Source: Staphylococcus pragensis (GTDB taxonomy: Bacteria; Bacillota; Bacilli; Staphylococcales; Staphylococcaceae). From it: a DNA stretch of 44,948 bases. The position numbers and the translations under genes are program-made. Positions 21,547 through 35,149 of the stretch are shown here, one piece after another (the stretch's first letter is position 1; each line of letters opens with the position of its first letter). The stretch lies in contig NZ_SRPJ01000010.1 of the NCBI RefSeq assembly GCF_004785665.1, forward strand, positions 1 to 44,948, in the 5' to 3' direction. The notes under the pieces were generated by a model. The model had not been told where the DNA came from. It ran no database searches and saw only the letters and a program-made list of their open reading frames with translations.

Positions 21547-22512
21547 TTAGTCAAATAATACACTCACTGATTCTCTTTCGTATACGCGAATAATTGCTTG
21601 TGCTAATAATCCAGCTACAGATAATTCTTTTGTGTTTGCTGGTTTGCGACTATCGTCAAGTAAAATTGAGTTAGTCACGATTAATTCTTTAATTGCTGAA
21701 TTTTCGATACGCTCTTTAGCAGGGCCTGATAAAACAGGGTGTGTACAACATGCATAAACTTCTTTAGCACCTTTATCTTTAAGAGCTTGTGCAGCTAATG
21801 TGATTGTACCTGCTGTATCAATAATGTCGTCAATAATAATCGCTGTACGGCCTTGAATATCACCAACAATATTCATAACTTCAGCTACGTTTGGTTTTGG
21901 ACGACGTTTATCAATAATCGCAATCGGAGTTTTTAAAATGTCAGCTAATTTACGTGCACGTATTACACCACCATGGTCAGGTGAAACAACTACGCATTCT
22001 TCTGGATTAATGTTAGGGTCATTTTCAAAATGTTGACCAATAATAGGTACGCCCATTAAGTGGTCGATTGGAATATCAAAGAATCCTTGGATTTGAGGCG
22101 CATGTAAATCTAATGCGATCATACGATTTGCACCAGCTGTTTCAATTAAATTAGCTACTAATTTCGCTGTAATAGGTTCACGGCTACGTGCTTTTCTATC
22201 TTGACGTGCATAACCATAATAAGGAACTACAATATTAATATTCGCTGCAGATGCACGTTTACAAGCATCAATCATAATTAATAATTCCATTAAATGTAAG
22301 TTAACAGGGTATGACGTTGGTTGAATAATGAAGACATCACAACCACGAATACTTTCTTCGATATTAATTTGAATTTCACCATCACTGAAGCGTTTTACAG
22401 AACATTTACCTAATTCAATCCCTACTCGATCAGCAACTTCTTGTGCTAATGGTTCATTCCCTTTTAAAGAGAAAATCTTTAAAGATGAATTTTTGTATTC
22501 ATTATTTAACAT
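21547..22512 (-). CDS. prs: Ribose-phosphate pyrophosphokinase
   Basis: Makes PRPP from ribose-5-phosphate and ATP for purine, pyrimidine, His, Trp and NAD synthesis. The 321-residue class I enzyme has the flexible-loop [16 protein letters not shown] (about 102-117), the Mg/PRPP region VVSPDHGGV and the PRPP-binding DDIIDTAGT (about 222-230). It lies 111 bp after glmU with no clear terminator between, so the two are probably co-transcribed. Its product feeds Hpt, and PRPP is the ligand of PurR, both encoded nearby. Confidence 0.97.
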   Translation of the reverse strand: MLNNEYKNSSLKIFSLKGNEPLAQEVADRVGIELGKCSVKRFSDGEIQINIEESIRGCDVFIIQPTSYPVNLHLMELLIMIDACKRASAANINIVVPYYGYARQDRKARSREPITAKLVANLIETAGANRMIALDLHAPQIQGFFDIPIDHLMGVPIIGQHFENDPNINPEECVVVSPDHGGVIRARKLADILKTPIAIIDKRRPKPNVAEVMNIVGDIQGRTAIIIDDIIDTAGTITLAAQALKDKGAKEVYACCTHPVLSGPAKERIENSAIKELIVTNSILLDDSRKPANTKELSVAGLLAQAIIRVYERESVSVLFD

Positions 22513-22623
22513 TTATAGTCCTCCAATTTTTTACTTAGACACTCTTATTATATAAAAAATCAATAACTTTTACTATGTTCAACAAAAAAACTAAAAAAAG
22601 AAGTTCTTTATATTATTAAAAAA

Positions 22624-24009
<1,386 letters not shown>

Positions 24010-24017
24010 TCATAGTT

Positions 24018-24047
24018 ATTATAATTTAACTCAACTTCGAGTTTCAA
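24018..24047 (-). promoter_or_regulatory. glmU promoter
   Basis: On the minus strand, -35 TTGAAA (24042-24047), an 18-bp spacer and perfect -10 TATAAT (24018-24023), about 40 bp before the start codon and after the spoVG terminator. Confidence 0.72.
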
Positions 24048-24145
24048 TATAGGAAATAAACAGAAAACTAATTTGATACAAAAAGACTTCGTCTCCTCGA
24101 CTTTTATTCTCATTTTTAAAATATCTTTATGTACTCATATTTTCA

Positions 24146-24184
24146 TAAAAAAACAGGCTCAACAAAACGTGCGCTGAACCTGTG
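24146..24184 (-). terminator. spoVG terminator
   Basis: An 11-bp stem (ACAGGTTCAGC/GTTGAGCCTGT with G-U pairs), a 9-nt loop and seven T on the minus strand, just after the spoVG stop. Confidence 0.92.
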
Positions 24185-24202
24185 GAAATTTTATATATTT
24201 GA

Positions 24203-24505
24203 TTAAGCTTCGTCTGATTCTTCTGATGAAGCGTTTTTATCAGGAATAACTTCATCTGTTTCGTCATATACTTTCATAACGGCATCTTGAATCTCTTGTC
24301 TCATGTCAGAGTTGATTGGATGCGCGATATCACGGAATTCACCATCTGGTGTACGTTTACTTGGCATAGCAACGAAAAGACCTGAGTTACCTTCAATTAC
24401 ACGTAAATCATGAATTACAAAAGCTTCATCAAGTGTAATTGAAACAAGTGCTTTCATTCTACCATCTGTTTGTATTTTTCTAAGTCTTACATCTGTCACT
24501 TTCAT
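24203..24505 (-). CDS. spoVG: SpoVG, site-specific nucleic-acid-binding regulator
   Basis: A 100-residue protein with the SpoVG N-terminus [11 protein letters not shown], the central [16 protein letters not shown] (about 37-52) and the acidic C-terminal tail. In staphylococci SpoVG binds DNA and RNA, acts below SigB and affects capsule, virulence and antibiotic resistance. A very G-rich ribosome-binding site (AGGGGGG) lies 9 bp before the ATG. It is 66 bp after yabJ, as in the S. aureus yabJ-spoVG unit. Confidence 0.96.
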   Translation of the reverse strand: MKVTDVRLRKIQTDGRMKALVSITLDEAFVIHDLRVIEGNSGLFVAMPSKRTPDGEFRDIAHPINSDMRQEIQDAVMKVYDETDEVIPDKNASSEESDEA

Positions 24506-24571
24506 GCAGTGAGCCCCCCTGGTATATATCTTTGATTGGTTAGAAGCTTGACAATTGCTTAATTAAGAAAA

Positions 24572-24952
24572 TTATATTCCTTTAACTTTACCTACTACTT
24601 CAATTTCAACTTTAACGTCTTTAGGTAAACGTGCAACCTCTACGCAGCTACGCGCTGGTTGATGTTCACTAAAGTAACTTCCATAAACTTCGTTAATTTG
24701 TTGAAATTCATTCATGTCAGAAATAAAGATAGTTGCTTTAACAACAGATTCTAAATCTGAACCCGCTTCTTCAAGTACAACTGATAAATTTTCAAGTACT
24801 TGTTTTGTTTGTTCTTTTACATCATCGCTAACAATATTTCCATCAGTATCTAATGGAATTTGGCCTGATGTAAATACTAAATTGTTCACGACCATTGCGT
24901 GTGAATATGGTCCTAAAGCTTCTGGTGCTTTATTTGTATTAATTGTTTTCAT
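24572..24952 (-). CDS. yabJ: RidA/YjgF-family enamine deaminase (YabJ)
   Basis: A 126-residue trimeric RidA-type protein that hydrolyses reactive 2-aminoacrylate and related imines. The family signature includes [11 protein letters not shown] (14-24), SGQIPLD (29-35) and the C-terminal [20 protein letters not shown], where the conserved Arg binds the substrate carboxylate. In Bacillus it is needed for some PurR functions, and it lies 16 bp after purR here. I looked for a SigB promoter within the end of purR and saw only a weak candidate. Confidence 0.95.
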   Translation of the reverse strand: MKTINTNKAPEALGPYSHAMVVNNLVFTSGQIPLDTDGNIVSDDVKEQTKQVLENLSVVLEEAGSDLESVVKATIFISDMNEFQQINEVYGSYFSEHQPARSCVEVARLPKDVKVEIEVVGKVKGI

Positions 24953-24968
24953 GCTGTAAAAACTCCTT

Positions 24969-25793
24969 TTACGAAAATTTAGACAAACTATTGCCAGGTT
25001 CTACTTTAAATTCCTGATTATATTCATCAACATCTGATAATTTGACTAAAGAAGTATAATCCTCAATCAATCTTTGTTTAACTTCTTTCGATTCTACAAG
25101 TACAGATACCCCTTTTACGTGTGCCTTAAACTCATTCATAAGATTCATCACACCATTAATTGAGCCACCTGCTCTCATAAAATCATCTACAACGAGAACA
25201 TTTGAATTTTCAGCTAATGTTCGTTTAGAAAGTACCATAGTTTCTATTTTTCGAGATGAACCTGAAACATAATTGATAGATACAGTAGAACCTTCAGTGA
25301 CTTTGTTATCTTTTCTAATTACCACTACAGGTAAATTTAATACGTTCGCTACTGCATTGGCAAGTGATATCCCTTTTGTGGCAATCGTCACGACAGCATC
25401 TAGCTTCTCATCCATATAAATACTTGCGATTAATTTACCTACTTTATTTAATAAAGAAGGATTGCCAACTAAGTCAGATAAGAATAAATAACCACCTGGC
25501 AATAAGCGTTCTTTCTCTTGTAGTAAGGCAATAATTTCATCAATGATCTCTGTAGCTTCCTCTTTACTCATCATTGGTTTATACGTTACCCCACCGCTTG
25601 CGCCGGCAGTTGTAATCACTGTTCCTAACTTTTCTTTTTGGAAAGTGTTCTTAATAATTTGAACGTCTTCGCTAATTGAGGACTTTGCTTGTTTAAATTT
25701 TTTTACGAAAAATGTTAAAGGTATTAACTGATTTGGATGATTCATTAAATATTGTGTCATAAAGACGATACGTTCGCTTCTTTTATACCTCAT
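24969..25793 (-). CDS. purR: Purine operon repressor PurR
   Basis: Represses pur genes; PRPP releases it from DNA. The 274-residue protein has an N-terminal winged helix (about 1-73) and a type I phosphoribosyltransferase-like domain with the PRPP motif [12 protein letters not shown] (200-211) that no longer catalyses. AAGGG precedes the ATG, 13 bp after ispE. The order purR-yabJ-spoVG is the conserved firmicute one. Confidence 0.96.
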   Translation of the reverse strand: MRYKRSERIVFMTQYLMNHPNQLIPLTFFVKKFKQAKSSISEDVQIIKNTFQKEKLGTVITTAGASGGVTYKPMMSKEEATEIIDEIIALLQEKERLLPGGYLFLSDLVGNPSLLNKVGKLIASIYMDEKLDAVVTIATKGISLANAVANVLNLPVVVIRKDNKVTEGSTVSINYVSGSSRKIETMVLSKRTLAENSNVLVVDDFMRAGGSINGVMNLMNEFKAHVKGVSVLVESKEVKQRLIEDYTSLVKLSDVDEYNQEFKVEPGNSLSKFS

Positions 25794-25806
25794 AAGTTCA
25801 ACCCTT

Positions 25807-26655
25807 CTATCCTAGTAATCTAACTAAATATACTTCATTACAACAGCCATTGACTGCATTATAAACTTTCTTCGCTTGACTTTCCTTTTGTGCAAGCGCA
25901 TAAACTGTAGGCCCACTTCCGCTCATAAGTGCGCCGTCTGCACCACATTGCAACATATTATTTTTTATCTTTTCAATTTCAGGATGCAATGACATTGAAA
26001 CAGGCTCTAAACGATTAGATAAGCTTTGGCACAACCTTTGATAATCGCCATCATTAATCGCCTCTTCACACATCTTCGTATGTACATGATGCGCATAATT
26101 TAAATTAAGTGCTTTAAATATATCCGGTGAAGAAATCCCTAAGTCTGGTTTAGCTAAGACCACCCATGCAGATGGTGGTTTATTTAAAAACGTAATCTTT
26201 TCTCCTCTACCCGTGCATATAGCAGTTTTATTATATATACAAAACGGAATGTCTGTACCGATTTGTATACCTAATTCACTTAATTCATCTAAAGGTCTAT
26301 TGAGATTATATAAACGGTTCATGCCTCGCATGGTAGCAGCAGCATCAGCAGAACCTCCTGCTAATCCAGCTGACACTGGGATATCTTTATCAATCGTGAT
26401 AGTTACACCATGCGTTAAATCATATGTATCCATCATCAATTTAGCAGCCCGATAAGCAAGATTTTTATGATCATTTGGAACATAATTATGCTCTATATCT
26501 ACAACAATTTTTTTATCATTTCTTTTTTGAAAAGAAAGGCGATCATTTAAATCCACAGTTGTCATGACCATCGCAATTTCATGATATCCATCATCTCTTT
26601 TGAAAAGTGTATCGAGCGTCAAATTTATCTTGGCAGGTGCCGTTTCATATATCAT
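25807..26655 (-). CDS. ispE: IspE-type GHMP kinase
   Basis: A 282-residue GHMP kinase with the ATP loop [14 protein letters not shown] (92-105), the N-terminal APAKINLTL and the C-terminal [11 protein letters not shown]. By family it is 4-diphosphocytidyl-2-C-methyl-D-erythritol kinase of the MEP pathway. Staphylococci use the mevalonate pathway instead, so the enzyme may have another substrate here; the annotation comes from homology. AGAGGG precedes the ATG. An extended -10-like TGTTAAAAT occurs about 45 bp upstream without a good -35. Confidence 0.9.
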   Translation of the reverse strand: MIYETAPAKINLTLDTLFKRDDGYHEIAMVMTTVDLNDRLSFQKRNDKKIVVDIEHNYVPNDHKNLAYRAAKLMMDTYDLTHGVTITIDKDIPVSAGLAGGSADAAATMRGMNRLYNLNRPLDELSELGIQIGTDIPFCIYNKTAICTGRGEKITFLNKPPSAWVVLAKPDLGISSPDIFKALNLNYAHHVHTKMCEEAINDGDYQRLCQSLSNRLEPVSMSLHPEIEKIKNNMLQCGADGALMSGSGPTVYALAQKESQAKKVYNAVNGCCNEVYLVRLLG

Positions 26656-26876
26656 TTTTCCGCCCTCTCTTCATCAATAGTAATAAGATGATTTTAACAT
26701 AAAGACTTAAAATATTTGATAGATACACCATAAATTTATGTAAAATCTTAATGTAAGCCATTTTAAATTCTCTTAATATACGTTTTCTACGATGAATAAC
26801 AATATTAATATAAATAGTGCGTAAAATTTTATGTAAAATAGTCTTTTTGAGTTTTTATTTTAAAAAAACAGCAATA
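26656..26876. other. AT-rich gap between veg and ispE
   Basis: No gene is visible. The stretch is very AT-rich, with TTTATGTAAAAT-like words at about 26731-26742 and 26829-26840 (a loose direct repeat). It probably holds the ispE-purR-yabJ-spoVG promoter. I did not find a convincing -35/-10 pair or PurBox. Confidence 0.5.
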
Positions 26877-26915
26877 ATGAAAAAGAGCATTGAACTCAAT
26901 TTAAGCCCAATACTC
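26877..26915 (-). terminator. veg terminator
   Basis: GAGTATTG/CAATGCTC pairs, extended inward by GGGCTT/GAGTTC with G-U pairs, around AAATT. Five T then C follow on the minus strand. It lies 61 bp after the veg stop. Confidence 0.82.
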
Positions 26916-26975
26916 AATCATTTTTATTATAGAGTTTGCATAACACTGAACTACTCTATGTTTATTATGTTCAAA

Positions 26976-27239
26976 TTAGTGTGCAACTGCTTCTTGATGA
27001 TTATCCTCTTCAAATGAAACTTGTACGTTCTCTGTAAGAACATCCGTATATGTATACGAAACTCTTTCAAAATTATGCTTATCTTGGTCTAATTCAACAA
27101 TGAATACTGAAGGATATGTTTCTTTTAACACACCACAACGTTCAATTGTTTTTTTACGACCCCCGTTGGCTTTTAGTACAATACGATTTCCTAAATGACA
27201 ATCAATAGAATTTTTGATGTCCAAAATTGATTTTGGCAT
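26976..27239 (-). CDS. veg: Veg protein
   Basis: An 87-residue conserved firmicute protein ([17 protein letters not shown]; later [19 protein letters not shown]). In Bacillus Veg is highly expressed and stimulates biofilm formation by acting on SinR; the staphylococcal role is not known to me. GAGGTGGAG precedes the ATG. Two strong promoters stand directly upstream and a terminator follows. Confidence 0.94.
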   Translation of the reverse strand: MPKSILDIKNSIDCHLGNRIVLKANGGRKKTIERCGVLKETYPSVFIVELDQDKHNFERVSYTYTDVLTENVQVSFEEDNHQEAVAH

Positions 27240-27264
27240 ATTGCTCCACCTCGCTACAAGTTAC

Positions 27265-27294
27265 ATAATACCACATTTTGTAGCAATTTGTCAA
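27265..27294 (-). promoter_or_regulatory. veg promoter, proximal
   Basis: On the minus strand, perfect -35 TTGACA (27289-27294), an 18-bp spacer and -10 TATTAT (27265-27270), about 25 bp before the veg start. Confidence 0.8.
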
Positions 27295-27305
27295 ATAAAA
27301 TTTAA

Positions 27306-27334
27306 ATTTTATCAGTGTAAAAGCACTTTGTCAA
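27306..27334 (-). promoter_or_regulatory. veg promoter, distal
   Basis: On the minus strand, perfect -35 TTGACA (27329-27334), a 17-bp spacer and -10 TAAAAT (27306-27311), within 5 bp of the ksgA stop and 40 bp upstream of the proximal promoter. No terminator separates ksgA from veg. Confidence 0.72.
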
Positions 27335-27338
27335 CAAT

Positions 27339-28232
<894 letters not shown>

Positions 28233-28781
28233 TTATTCACTCTCCTTATCCATTGATAAAGCTTTACGTACATCCATTTCAGTATAGCCGAATGCATTAA
28301 GTTTTTTTAGTAATTGTTTGCCATTTGAATGTCCAATATGCAGTTTTTGACCTAATATTTCTCTTTTACGTCTTGCATCTTTGCCGATAATCAATCCTAA
28401 ATCGATGAGCACACTTTTATCGATAGTTTCGTGTGCTTCTTCAAACGGTGAACTGACATGCATGAGGGCTTCTCTAATGTCTTCTGGATGTGCATGTTCA
28501 ACGCCAATCTTTCCTCTTTTATTTTTAGCTTTTTCGCGGTCAATATATGCATGTTTAACACCCTTAACATGCTCCGTGATAGTGTTTCTAATTTTATCTC
28601 CTGGAAAATCAGGATCTGTTAACACAATCACACCTCGAGTTTCTTGTGCATTTTGAATAACAGCTAGTGTTTCCTTGTTAATGGCACTTCCATTCGTTTC
28701 AATCGTGTCACATTCTACTGCTGACTTAACACGTTCCGTATCATCTCTACCTTCTACAACGATAAATTCATTTATCTTCAT
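28233..28781 (-). CDS. rnmV: Ribonuclease M5
   Basis: Trims precursor 5S rRNA. The 182-residue protein is a TOPRIM nuclease with the acidic motif VVEGRDD (8-14) and the metal-binding DPD (56-58), then a C-terminal 5S/L18-recognition region. It is coupled to ksgA as in most Firmicutes. Its substrate genes (5S) occur at both ends of this window. Confidence 0.95.
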   Translation of the reverse strand: MKINEFIVVEGRDDTERVKSAVECDTIETNGSAINKETLAVIQNAQETRGVIVLTDPDFPGDKIRNTITEHVKGVKHAYIDREKAKNKRGKIGVEHAHPEDIREALMHVSSPFEEAHETIDKSVLIDLGLIIGKDARRKREILGQKLHIGHSNGKQLLKKLNAFGYTEMDVRKALSMDKESE

Positions 28782-28832
28782 AATTGATTATCATTACCTT
28801 TCAAGCTATTTCATCATTATTTTAACTTTTCA

Positions 28833-28921
28833 AAAATAAAAAATGAGAAAGATGCTGGTATTTATATCGTGATTTCCTCATAAAATGATACCACGACATC
28901 ACTTGTTCAACATCTTTCTCA
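28833..28921 (-). terminator. tatD terminator, unusually long hairpin
   Basis: Outer stem TGAGAAAGATG (minus strand, ending at 28921) pairs with CATCTTTCTCA, followed by a T-rich tract (28833-28843). The enclosed ~56 nt contain further complementary words (GTGATGTCGTGG and AAATCACGAT), so it may be a branched structure. Confidence 0.85.
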
Positions 28922-28928
28922 CAGCAAT

Positions 28929-29702
28929 TTATTGATTTAAATTAAATAATCGTTCTGCATTCTCAGTCGTTTGACGACATACTTCTTCGTATGTCATATC
29001 ACGTAATTCAGCGATTTGTTGAGCAACAAGTGTCACTCTTTCAGGTTCATTACGTTTACCTCTATAAGGGTGTGGCGATAAATAAGGCGCATCTGTCTCC
29101 ACAAGCAATCTATCCATCGGTACATGCTTAGCTACTTCTTTCGGTTGTTTAGCATTTTTAAATGTCACAGGGCCACCTAAAGATACGTAGAAGTTCAATT
29201 TATTAATGACTACATCTGCAATTTCAGGAGAACCACTAAAGCTGTGCATAATGCCTCCAACTTCTTCAGCATGTTCTTCCATTAAAATATCTACGCAATC
29301 TTGAGTCGCTTCACGATTATGGATAATAATAGGTAATTTCACTCTTTTAGCGAGTGCAATTTGTTTTCTAAATACTTCTTTTTGAACATCGGCAGGCGAT
29401 TTGTCCCAATGGTAATCAAGACCCATTTCGCCAATACCAATAATTTTAGGATGCTGTGCTAATTGTTCAATCCACTCAAGGCGCTCTTCAGTGAAATCAA
29501 TCGCATCAACAGGATGCCAACCGATAATACCGTAAATAAAGTCATATTTATCGATTAATTCCATCGCACGTTCAATCGTAGGTGTATCAAATCCAACCAC
29601 AAACATGCGATCTACACCTGCTTCTCTAGCACGAGAAATAACTTCTTCTAAATCTTCATTATATTGCTCATCATTTAAGTGAACATGTGTATCGATTAAC
29701 AT
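28929..29702 (-). CDS. tatD: TatD-family deoxyribonuclease
   Basis: A 257-residue metal-dependent hydrolase (YabD/TatD) with the metal-binding DTHVHL (4-9), GEMGLDYH, IIHNREA, HSFSG and ETDAPYL motifs of the amidohydrolase barrel. Family members have 3'-5' DNase activity and are linked to DNA repair or turnover. The ATG at 29702 has AGGAG 7 bp upstream; the frame extends seven codons further, but those overlap the ribosome-binding site. It follows metS by 84 bp. Confidence 0.95.
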   Translation of the reverse strand: MLIDTHVHLNDEQYNEDLEEVISRAREAGVDRMFVVGFDTPTIERAMELIDKYDFIYGIIGWHPVDAIDFTEERLEWIEQLAQHPKIIGIGEMGLDYHWDKSPADVQKEVFRKQIALAKRVKLPIIIHNREATQDCVDILMEEHAEEVGGIMHSFSGSPEIADVVINKLNFYVSLGGPVTFKNAKQPKEVAKHVPMDRLLVETDAPYLSPHPYRGKRNEPERVTLVAQQIAELRDMTYEEVCRQTTENAERLFNLNQ

Positions 29703-29786
29703 TCTATCTCTCCTAACGTTCAAGGCTGGCCAAAAGACGTCATCTTTGTGACTCAGCCTCTTTATATTTTTATCGACAAGTCAGTT

Positions 29787-31796
<2,010 letters not shown>

Positions 31797-31998
31797 TTAA
31801 TATCATGTAAGCCCACTTTAAAGACTTATAAGTTAATGTTTTTCGTTACATTTCAATTATAACTCATATATTAAATTTATTGTCGTATCTTATTAACATT
31901 ACCACAAATTGATTATATTATGGAATATTTCAAGCCCTTTTTGAAGGTCTATTTTTGAAAATGATTGTCTCTCTTATCCTGATTTCTACACCACAAAG

Positions 31999-32838
31999 TT
32001 ATTTAATTTCATGATAAATATCATATACTTCGCCCGTCTTCATATGACGGTCTTCAGCTACTAATTTAATCGCTTTTTTAGGTTTCAAATTCTGTTCAGT
32101 AATATAATGGTTAACATGTTCTTCAATAGACAATGACTCAAACCATTGTTCTGTTTCAAGCGGTTTCGCACCTTCAATAAGAATGACAAACTCACCTTTT
32201 TGTGGAATCTCTTCCTTGTCAAAAGCAGCGAGTAACGTTTCCGCTTCTTGCATAACAATTTGTTCAAACTTCTTCGTTAGCTCTCGTCCTACAGCTACAC
32301 GTCTTGAAGCATCTACTTTCATAATAGCTTTTAAAGTTTCTGTTACTCTAAATGGTGACTCATAAATAATTAACGTGCTATCTTGATACATTCTTTCTTG
32401 TAGAACCTCTATTTTTTCTTTTTCCTTACGTGGTAAGAAACCTAAGAACGTATACGTAAACGATGGTAGACCACTCGCCATAAGTGCTGTTAACCCTGCG
32501 TTAGGGCCAGGCACTGTTTCCACTGAAATATGATGTTGATGTGCTTCAACGACTAATTCATAACCTGGATCACTTATTAATGGCAAACCTGCATCTGATA
32601 CTAAAGCAATATCATTTCCTTCATTCAATAAATTAATTAAATATGCTGTTTGTTGTTCTTTATTATGCTCATGATATGATTTTAACGGTGTTTGAATATC
32701 ATAATGGTGACATAACTTCTTCGTTACTCTTGTATCTTCACATGCTATAACATCTACATTTTTTAACGTTTCAATCGCTCGAAATGTAATATCACCTAAA
32801 TTACCTATCGGCGTGCCCACTAAATATAAAGTCGCCAT
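31999..32838 (-). CDS. rsmI: 16S rRNA 2'-O-ribose C1402 methyltransferase
   Basis: Methylates the 2'-OH of C1402 in the decoding centre with SAM. The 279-residue protein starts LYLVGTPIGNLGDITFRA (4-21) and has CEDTR, SDAGLPLISDPG and VPGPNAG, the tetrapyrrole-methylase fold. The ATG at 32838 lies 7 bp after AGGAG; an ATG at 32853 overlaps that site. The first 38 bp overlap the 3' end of yazA. Confidence 0.95.
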   Translation of the reverse strand: MATLYLVGTPIGNLGDITFRAIETLKNVDVIACEDTRVTKKLCHHYDIQTPLKSYHEHNKEQQTAYLINLLNEGNDIALVSDAGLPLISDPGYELVVEAHQHHISVETVPGPNAGLTALMASGLPSFTYTFLGFLPRKEKEKIEVLQERMYQDSTLIIYESPFRVTETLKAIMKVDASRRVAVGRELTKKFEQIVMQEAETLLAAFDKEEIPQKGEFVILIEGAKPLETEQWFESLSIEEHVNHYITEQNLKPKKAIKLVAEDRHMKTGEVYDIYHEIK

Positions 32839-33088
32839 CTGCATTCTCCTCAATTAATTTTATTTTTTGTTGTCTTGTGAAGGTCTTTATTTCGTATTCT
32901 CTACGCATGGCTTCTGATTTCGAAGTGTACGTTTCTTGATAAACTAACTCTACTGGCCGTCTTGTTTTAGTATATTTGGCCCCTTTTCCAGCATTATGGG
33001 TCGCTACACGTGCATCAACATCTTTCGCGTACCCAGTATATAAACTATTATCTTTACATTTTATAATATAGACATAATGGTTATCCAT
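32801..33088 (-). CDS. GIY-YIG domain protein (YazA-like)
   Basis: A small UPF0213-type GIY-YIG endonuclease-like protein. The domain occupies residues 1-~80: HYVYIIKCKDNSLYTGYAKDV with both Tyr of the signature, Arg27, and Glu64. At 95 residues it is about 13 longer than the S. aureus protein, with an acidic/His C-terminal extension read through the rsmI ribosome-binding site. Cellular function is not known; DNA cleavage is inferred from the fold. It overlaps the yabB stop by 8 bp. Confidence 0.9.
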   Translation of the reverse strand: MDNHYVYIIKCKDNSLYTGYAKDVDARVATHNAGKGAKYTKTRRPVELVYQETYTSKSEAMRREYEIKTFTRQQKIKLIEENADGDFIFSGHADR

Positions 33089-33806
33089 AATACACTTCTC
33101 TCATTTCATCACTATATTCCCCATCACTATTGTAGATATAAAAAGGAGGCGCAATTTCTAGCCCTGGTTTGCCATTCATACGTCCTTCCACTACAATTGT
33201 GACCGCTGATTTATTTACCTTACTATAAACAAACACTACTTTTTTAGGCTCAATACCAGCCTTGCGCATTTCCGTTAAGACGTCCATCAGTCTATCCGCT
33301 CGATGGACCATCATTAAACGGCCACCTTGTTTTAATAAATGACGGGCAGCTAACATGCAATCTTCTAACGTACACATAATTTCATGACGCGCAATTTTGT
33401 GCGCTTCTTTTTGATGTTGATGGAGCTGGTTCTCTTTAAAGTAAGGGGGATTGCAAGTAACGAGTGTATATTGTGATGGTTTAAAATAGCGATATACCTC
33501 TTTTAAATCCAAATGATGCATCTTCAAACGATGGTTGAGTTGATTATACTCATAGCTACGACGCGCCATATCTACAAGTTTCTCTTGAATCTCAACACTT
33601 TCAATCATTTGTGTACCCTTCGCAGACAATAATAATGAAATCACGCCATTACCAGCACATAAGTCTAAAATCTTGTCTTTTTTTCTCACTTCAGTAAAAT
33701 GCCCTAATAATAACGCATCAGTTGAAAAAGAGAACACATCATCATTTTGAATTATTTTTAAATCTTCTTTTATTAATTCATCCAATCTTTCTTGATCTTT
33801 CAGCAT
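33081..33806 (-). CDS. tRNA (adenine-N6)-methyltransferase-like protein (TrmN6/YabB family)
   Basis: A 241-residue SAM methyltransferase with motif I LDLCAGNGVISLLL (47-60) and the N6-adenine catalytic motif NPPY (119-122), in YabB/TrmN6 spacing. E. coli TrmN6 modifies A37 of tRNA-Val; the substrate here is inferred. It is first in the yabB-yazA-rsmI cluster, after a terminator that closes yabA. Confidence 0.9.
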   Translation of the reverse strand: MLKDQERLDELIKEDLKIIQNDDVFSFSTDALLLGHFTEVRKKDKILDLCAGNGVISLLLSAKGTQMIESVEIQEKLVDMARRSYEYNQLNHRLKMHHLDLKEVYRYFKPSQYTLVTCNPPYFKENQLHQHQKEAHKIARHEIMCTLEDCMLAARHLLKQGGRLMMVHRADRLMDVLTEMRKAGIEPKKVVFVYSKVNKSAVTIVVEGRMNGKPGLEIAPPFYIYNSDGEYSDEMREVYYG

Positions 33807-33818
33807 ATATTTACTCCT

Positions 33819-33876
33819 AAAAAAGAGATGTCTTTACAACACACTTAATAAACAACTCGTGTTGAAATCCATCTCT
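33819..33876 (-). terminator. yabA terminator
   Basis: AGAGATG/CATCTCT forms the outer stem and TTTCAACAC/GTGTTG-AAA the inner one, with a small internal loop and bulge, followed by TTTTTT on the minus strand. It lies about 55 bp after the yabA stop. Confidence 0.82.
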
Positions 33877-33929
33877 GTCTATTAGAAACTGGCATAAACC
33901 TCTATATCCAGTATTAAAATTTTTCGTTG

Positions 33930-34328
33930 TTAACTATTTAACACGTTCAAGCATAGTAAACAATCTTCACCTAATCGATGTTTACCAAATAATTCACCAT
34001 TGCAAATATGGAAGCCTTCACTATATAAAACAGCTAAATTATCTTTACTTGGTAATGGTTTTTTCACATTTTTAGTAGAACGTTTGTCTTCTTCATTATC
34101 TTTTGAAGTTGTCCCTTTTGGTTTTGTAGGATTAACAGGTTTGTTCACTTCGGAATCTTGTTCACTTTTTGCCATTAATGTTTTTAAATTATCATTTTCA
34201 ACTTGTAACGCGACATTTTCTTCTATAAGGTCAATCGTTAGTGATTTAAGTTCGGTCATATCTTGATTTAAACGTGTTACATTGCTTTCAAGTTGAATTA
34301 TCTTTTCAAATAAATCATTACGATTCAA
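33930..34328 (-). CDS. yabA: Replication initiation control protein YabA
   Basis: Bridges DnaA and DnaN and limits re-initiation. The 132-residue protein has an N-terminal leucine-zipper-like coiled coil (about 1-55), a Lys/Pro/Thr/Ser-rich linker and a C-terminal zinc motif with H107, C109, C123 and C126. The linker is longer than in S. aureus (about 115 residues total). The start is TTG with GGAAGG upstream. It follows ricT by 16 bp. Confidence 0.94.
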   Translation of the reverse strand: MNRNDLFEKIIQLESNVTRLNQDMTELKSLTIDLIEENVALQVENDNLKTLMAKSEQDSEVNKPVNPTKPKGTTSKDNEEDKRSTKNVKKPLPSKDNLAVLYSEGFHICNGELFGKHRLGEDCLLCLNVLNS

Positions 34329-34344
34329 ACGTGACGCACCTTCC

Positions 34345-35148
34345 TTAATTAAAAGCTTTTAATTCTTCCATTTTATACTCTAGCGGTTGTTCAAGACCTT
34401 CAATTTTAACTTGCATTGAAATATCTAATATATTCAAACCAACTACTCGACCTTGACCTTCTGGCGTTTCCACTTGGTCGCCTACATCTGGTAATTGTGC
34501 TCTTGCTTCTTCATAGAAATCATTCTCATATTTAAGACAGCACATCAAACGTCCACATGCGCCAGAAATCTTGGTAGGGTTAAGAGATAGGTTTTGATCT
34601 TTCGCCATTTTAATAGACACTGGCTCAAAGTCACCTAAAAATGTAGAACAACATAATGATCGACCACATGGACCGATGTCTCCAAGTAATTTAGCTTCAT
34701 CACGCACACCAATTTGTCTTAATTCGATACGTGTTTTTAAATTTTGTGCCAAAGCTTTTACTAATTTTCGGAAGTCGATACGATCATCTGCAGTAAAGTT
34801 GAATATCACTTTAGATTTATCTAATGTATATTCACAATTCACTAAACGCATATCTAATTGTTGTTCTTTCACTAATTCTTTGCATAGTATTAGTGCATCC
34901 TCAGCATCCGCTTCATTACGATAATATGTTTGAATATCTTCGTCAGTTGCTATTCTTATAATTTCTTTTAAAGGTAATGTAACATCCCCTTCTTCCACCT
35001 CTTTAGATGGAAATCGTACATTACCAATTTCAATGCCTCGCTTTGATTCGACAACGACCCAATCGTCTTTCTGTAAGTCTAAATCTTTAGGCGCATAGTA
35101 TTCCAATTTCCCTGCTTTTTGAAATTGTACACCTACGATGTTTGGCAT
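34345..35148 (-). CDS. ricT: RicT (YaaT), PSP1-domain protein
   Basis: A 267-residue PSP1 protein with six conserved cysteines in CGRSLCC (C161, C166, C167) and CGRLMCC (C198, C203, C204), which bind Fe-S clusters in the Bacillus RicA-RicF-RicT complex that helps RNase Y mature operon mRNAs. Its start is one base after the holB stop, so translation is coupled. Confidence 0.93.
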   Translation of the reverse strand: MPNIVGVQFQKAGKLEYYAPKDLDLQKDDWVVVESKRGIEIGNVRFPSKEVEEGDVTLPLKEIIRIATDEDIQTYYRNEADAEDALILCKELVKEQQLDMRLVNCEYTLDKSKVIFNFTADDRIDFRKLVKALAQNLKTRIELRQIGVRDEAKLLGDIGPCGRSLCCSTFLGDFEPVSIKMAKDQNLSLNPTKISGACGRLMCCLKYENDFYEEARAQLPDVGDQVETPEGQGRVVGLNILDISMQVKIEGLEQPLEYKMEELKAFN

Positions 35149-35149
35149 T

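Noticed and set aside
24953..25060. SigB promoter for yabJ-spoVG inside the purR end
   Set aside because: Such a promoter is known in S. aureus, but the ATTTAA and GGCAAT words here are spaced only 10 bp apart, so I do not call it.
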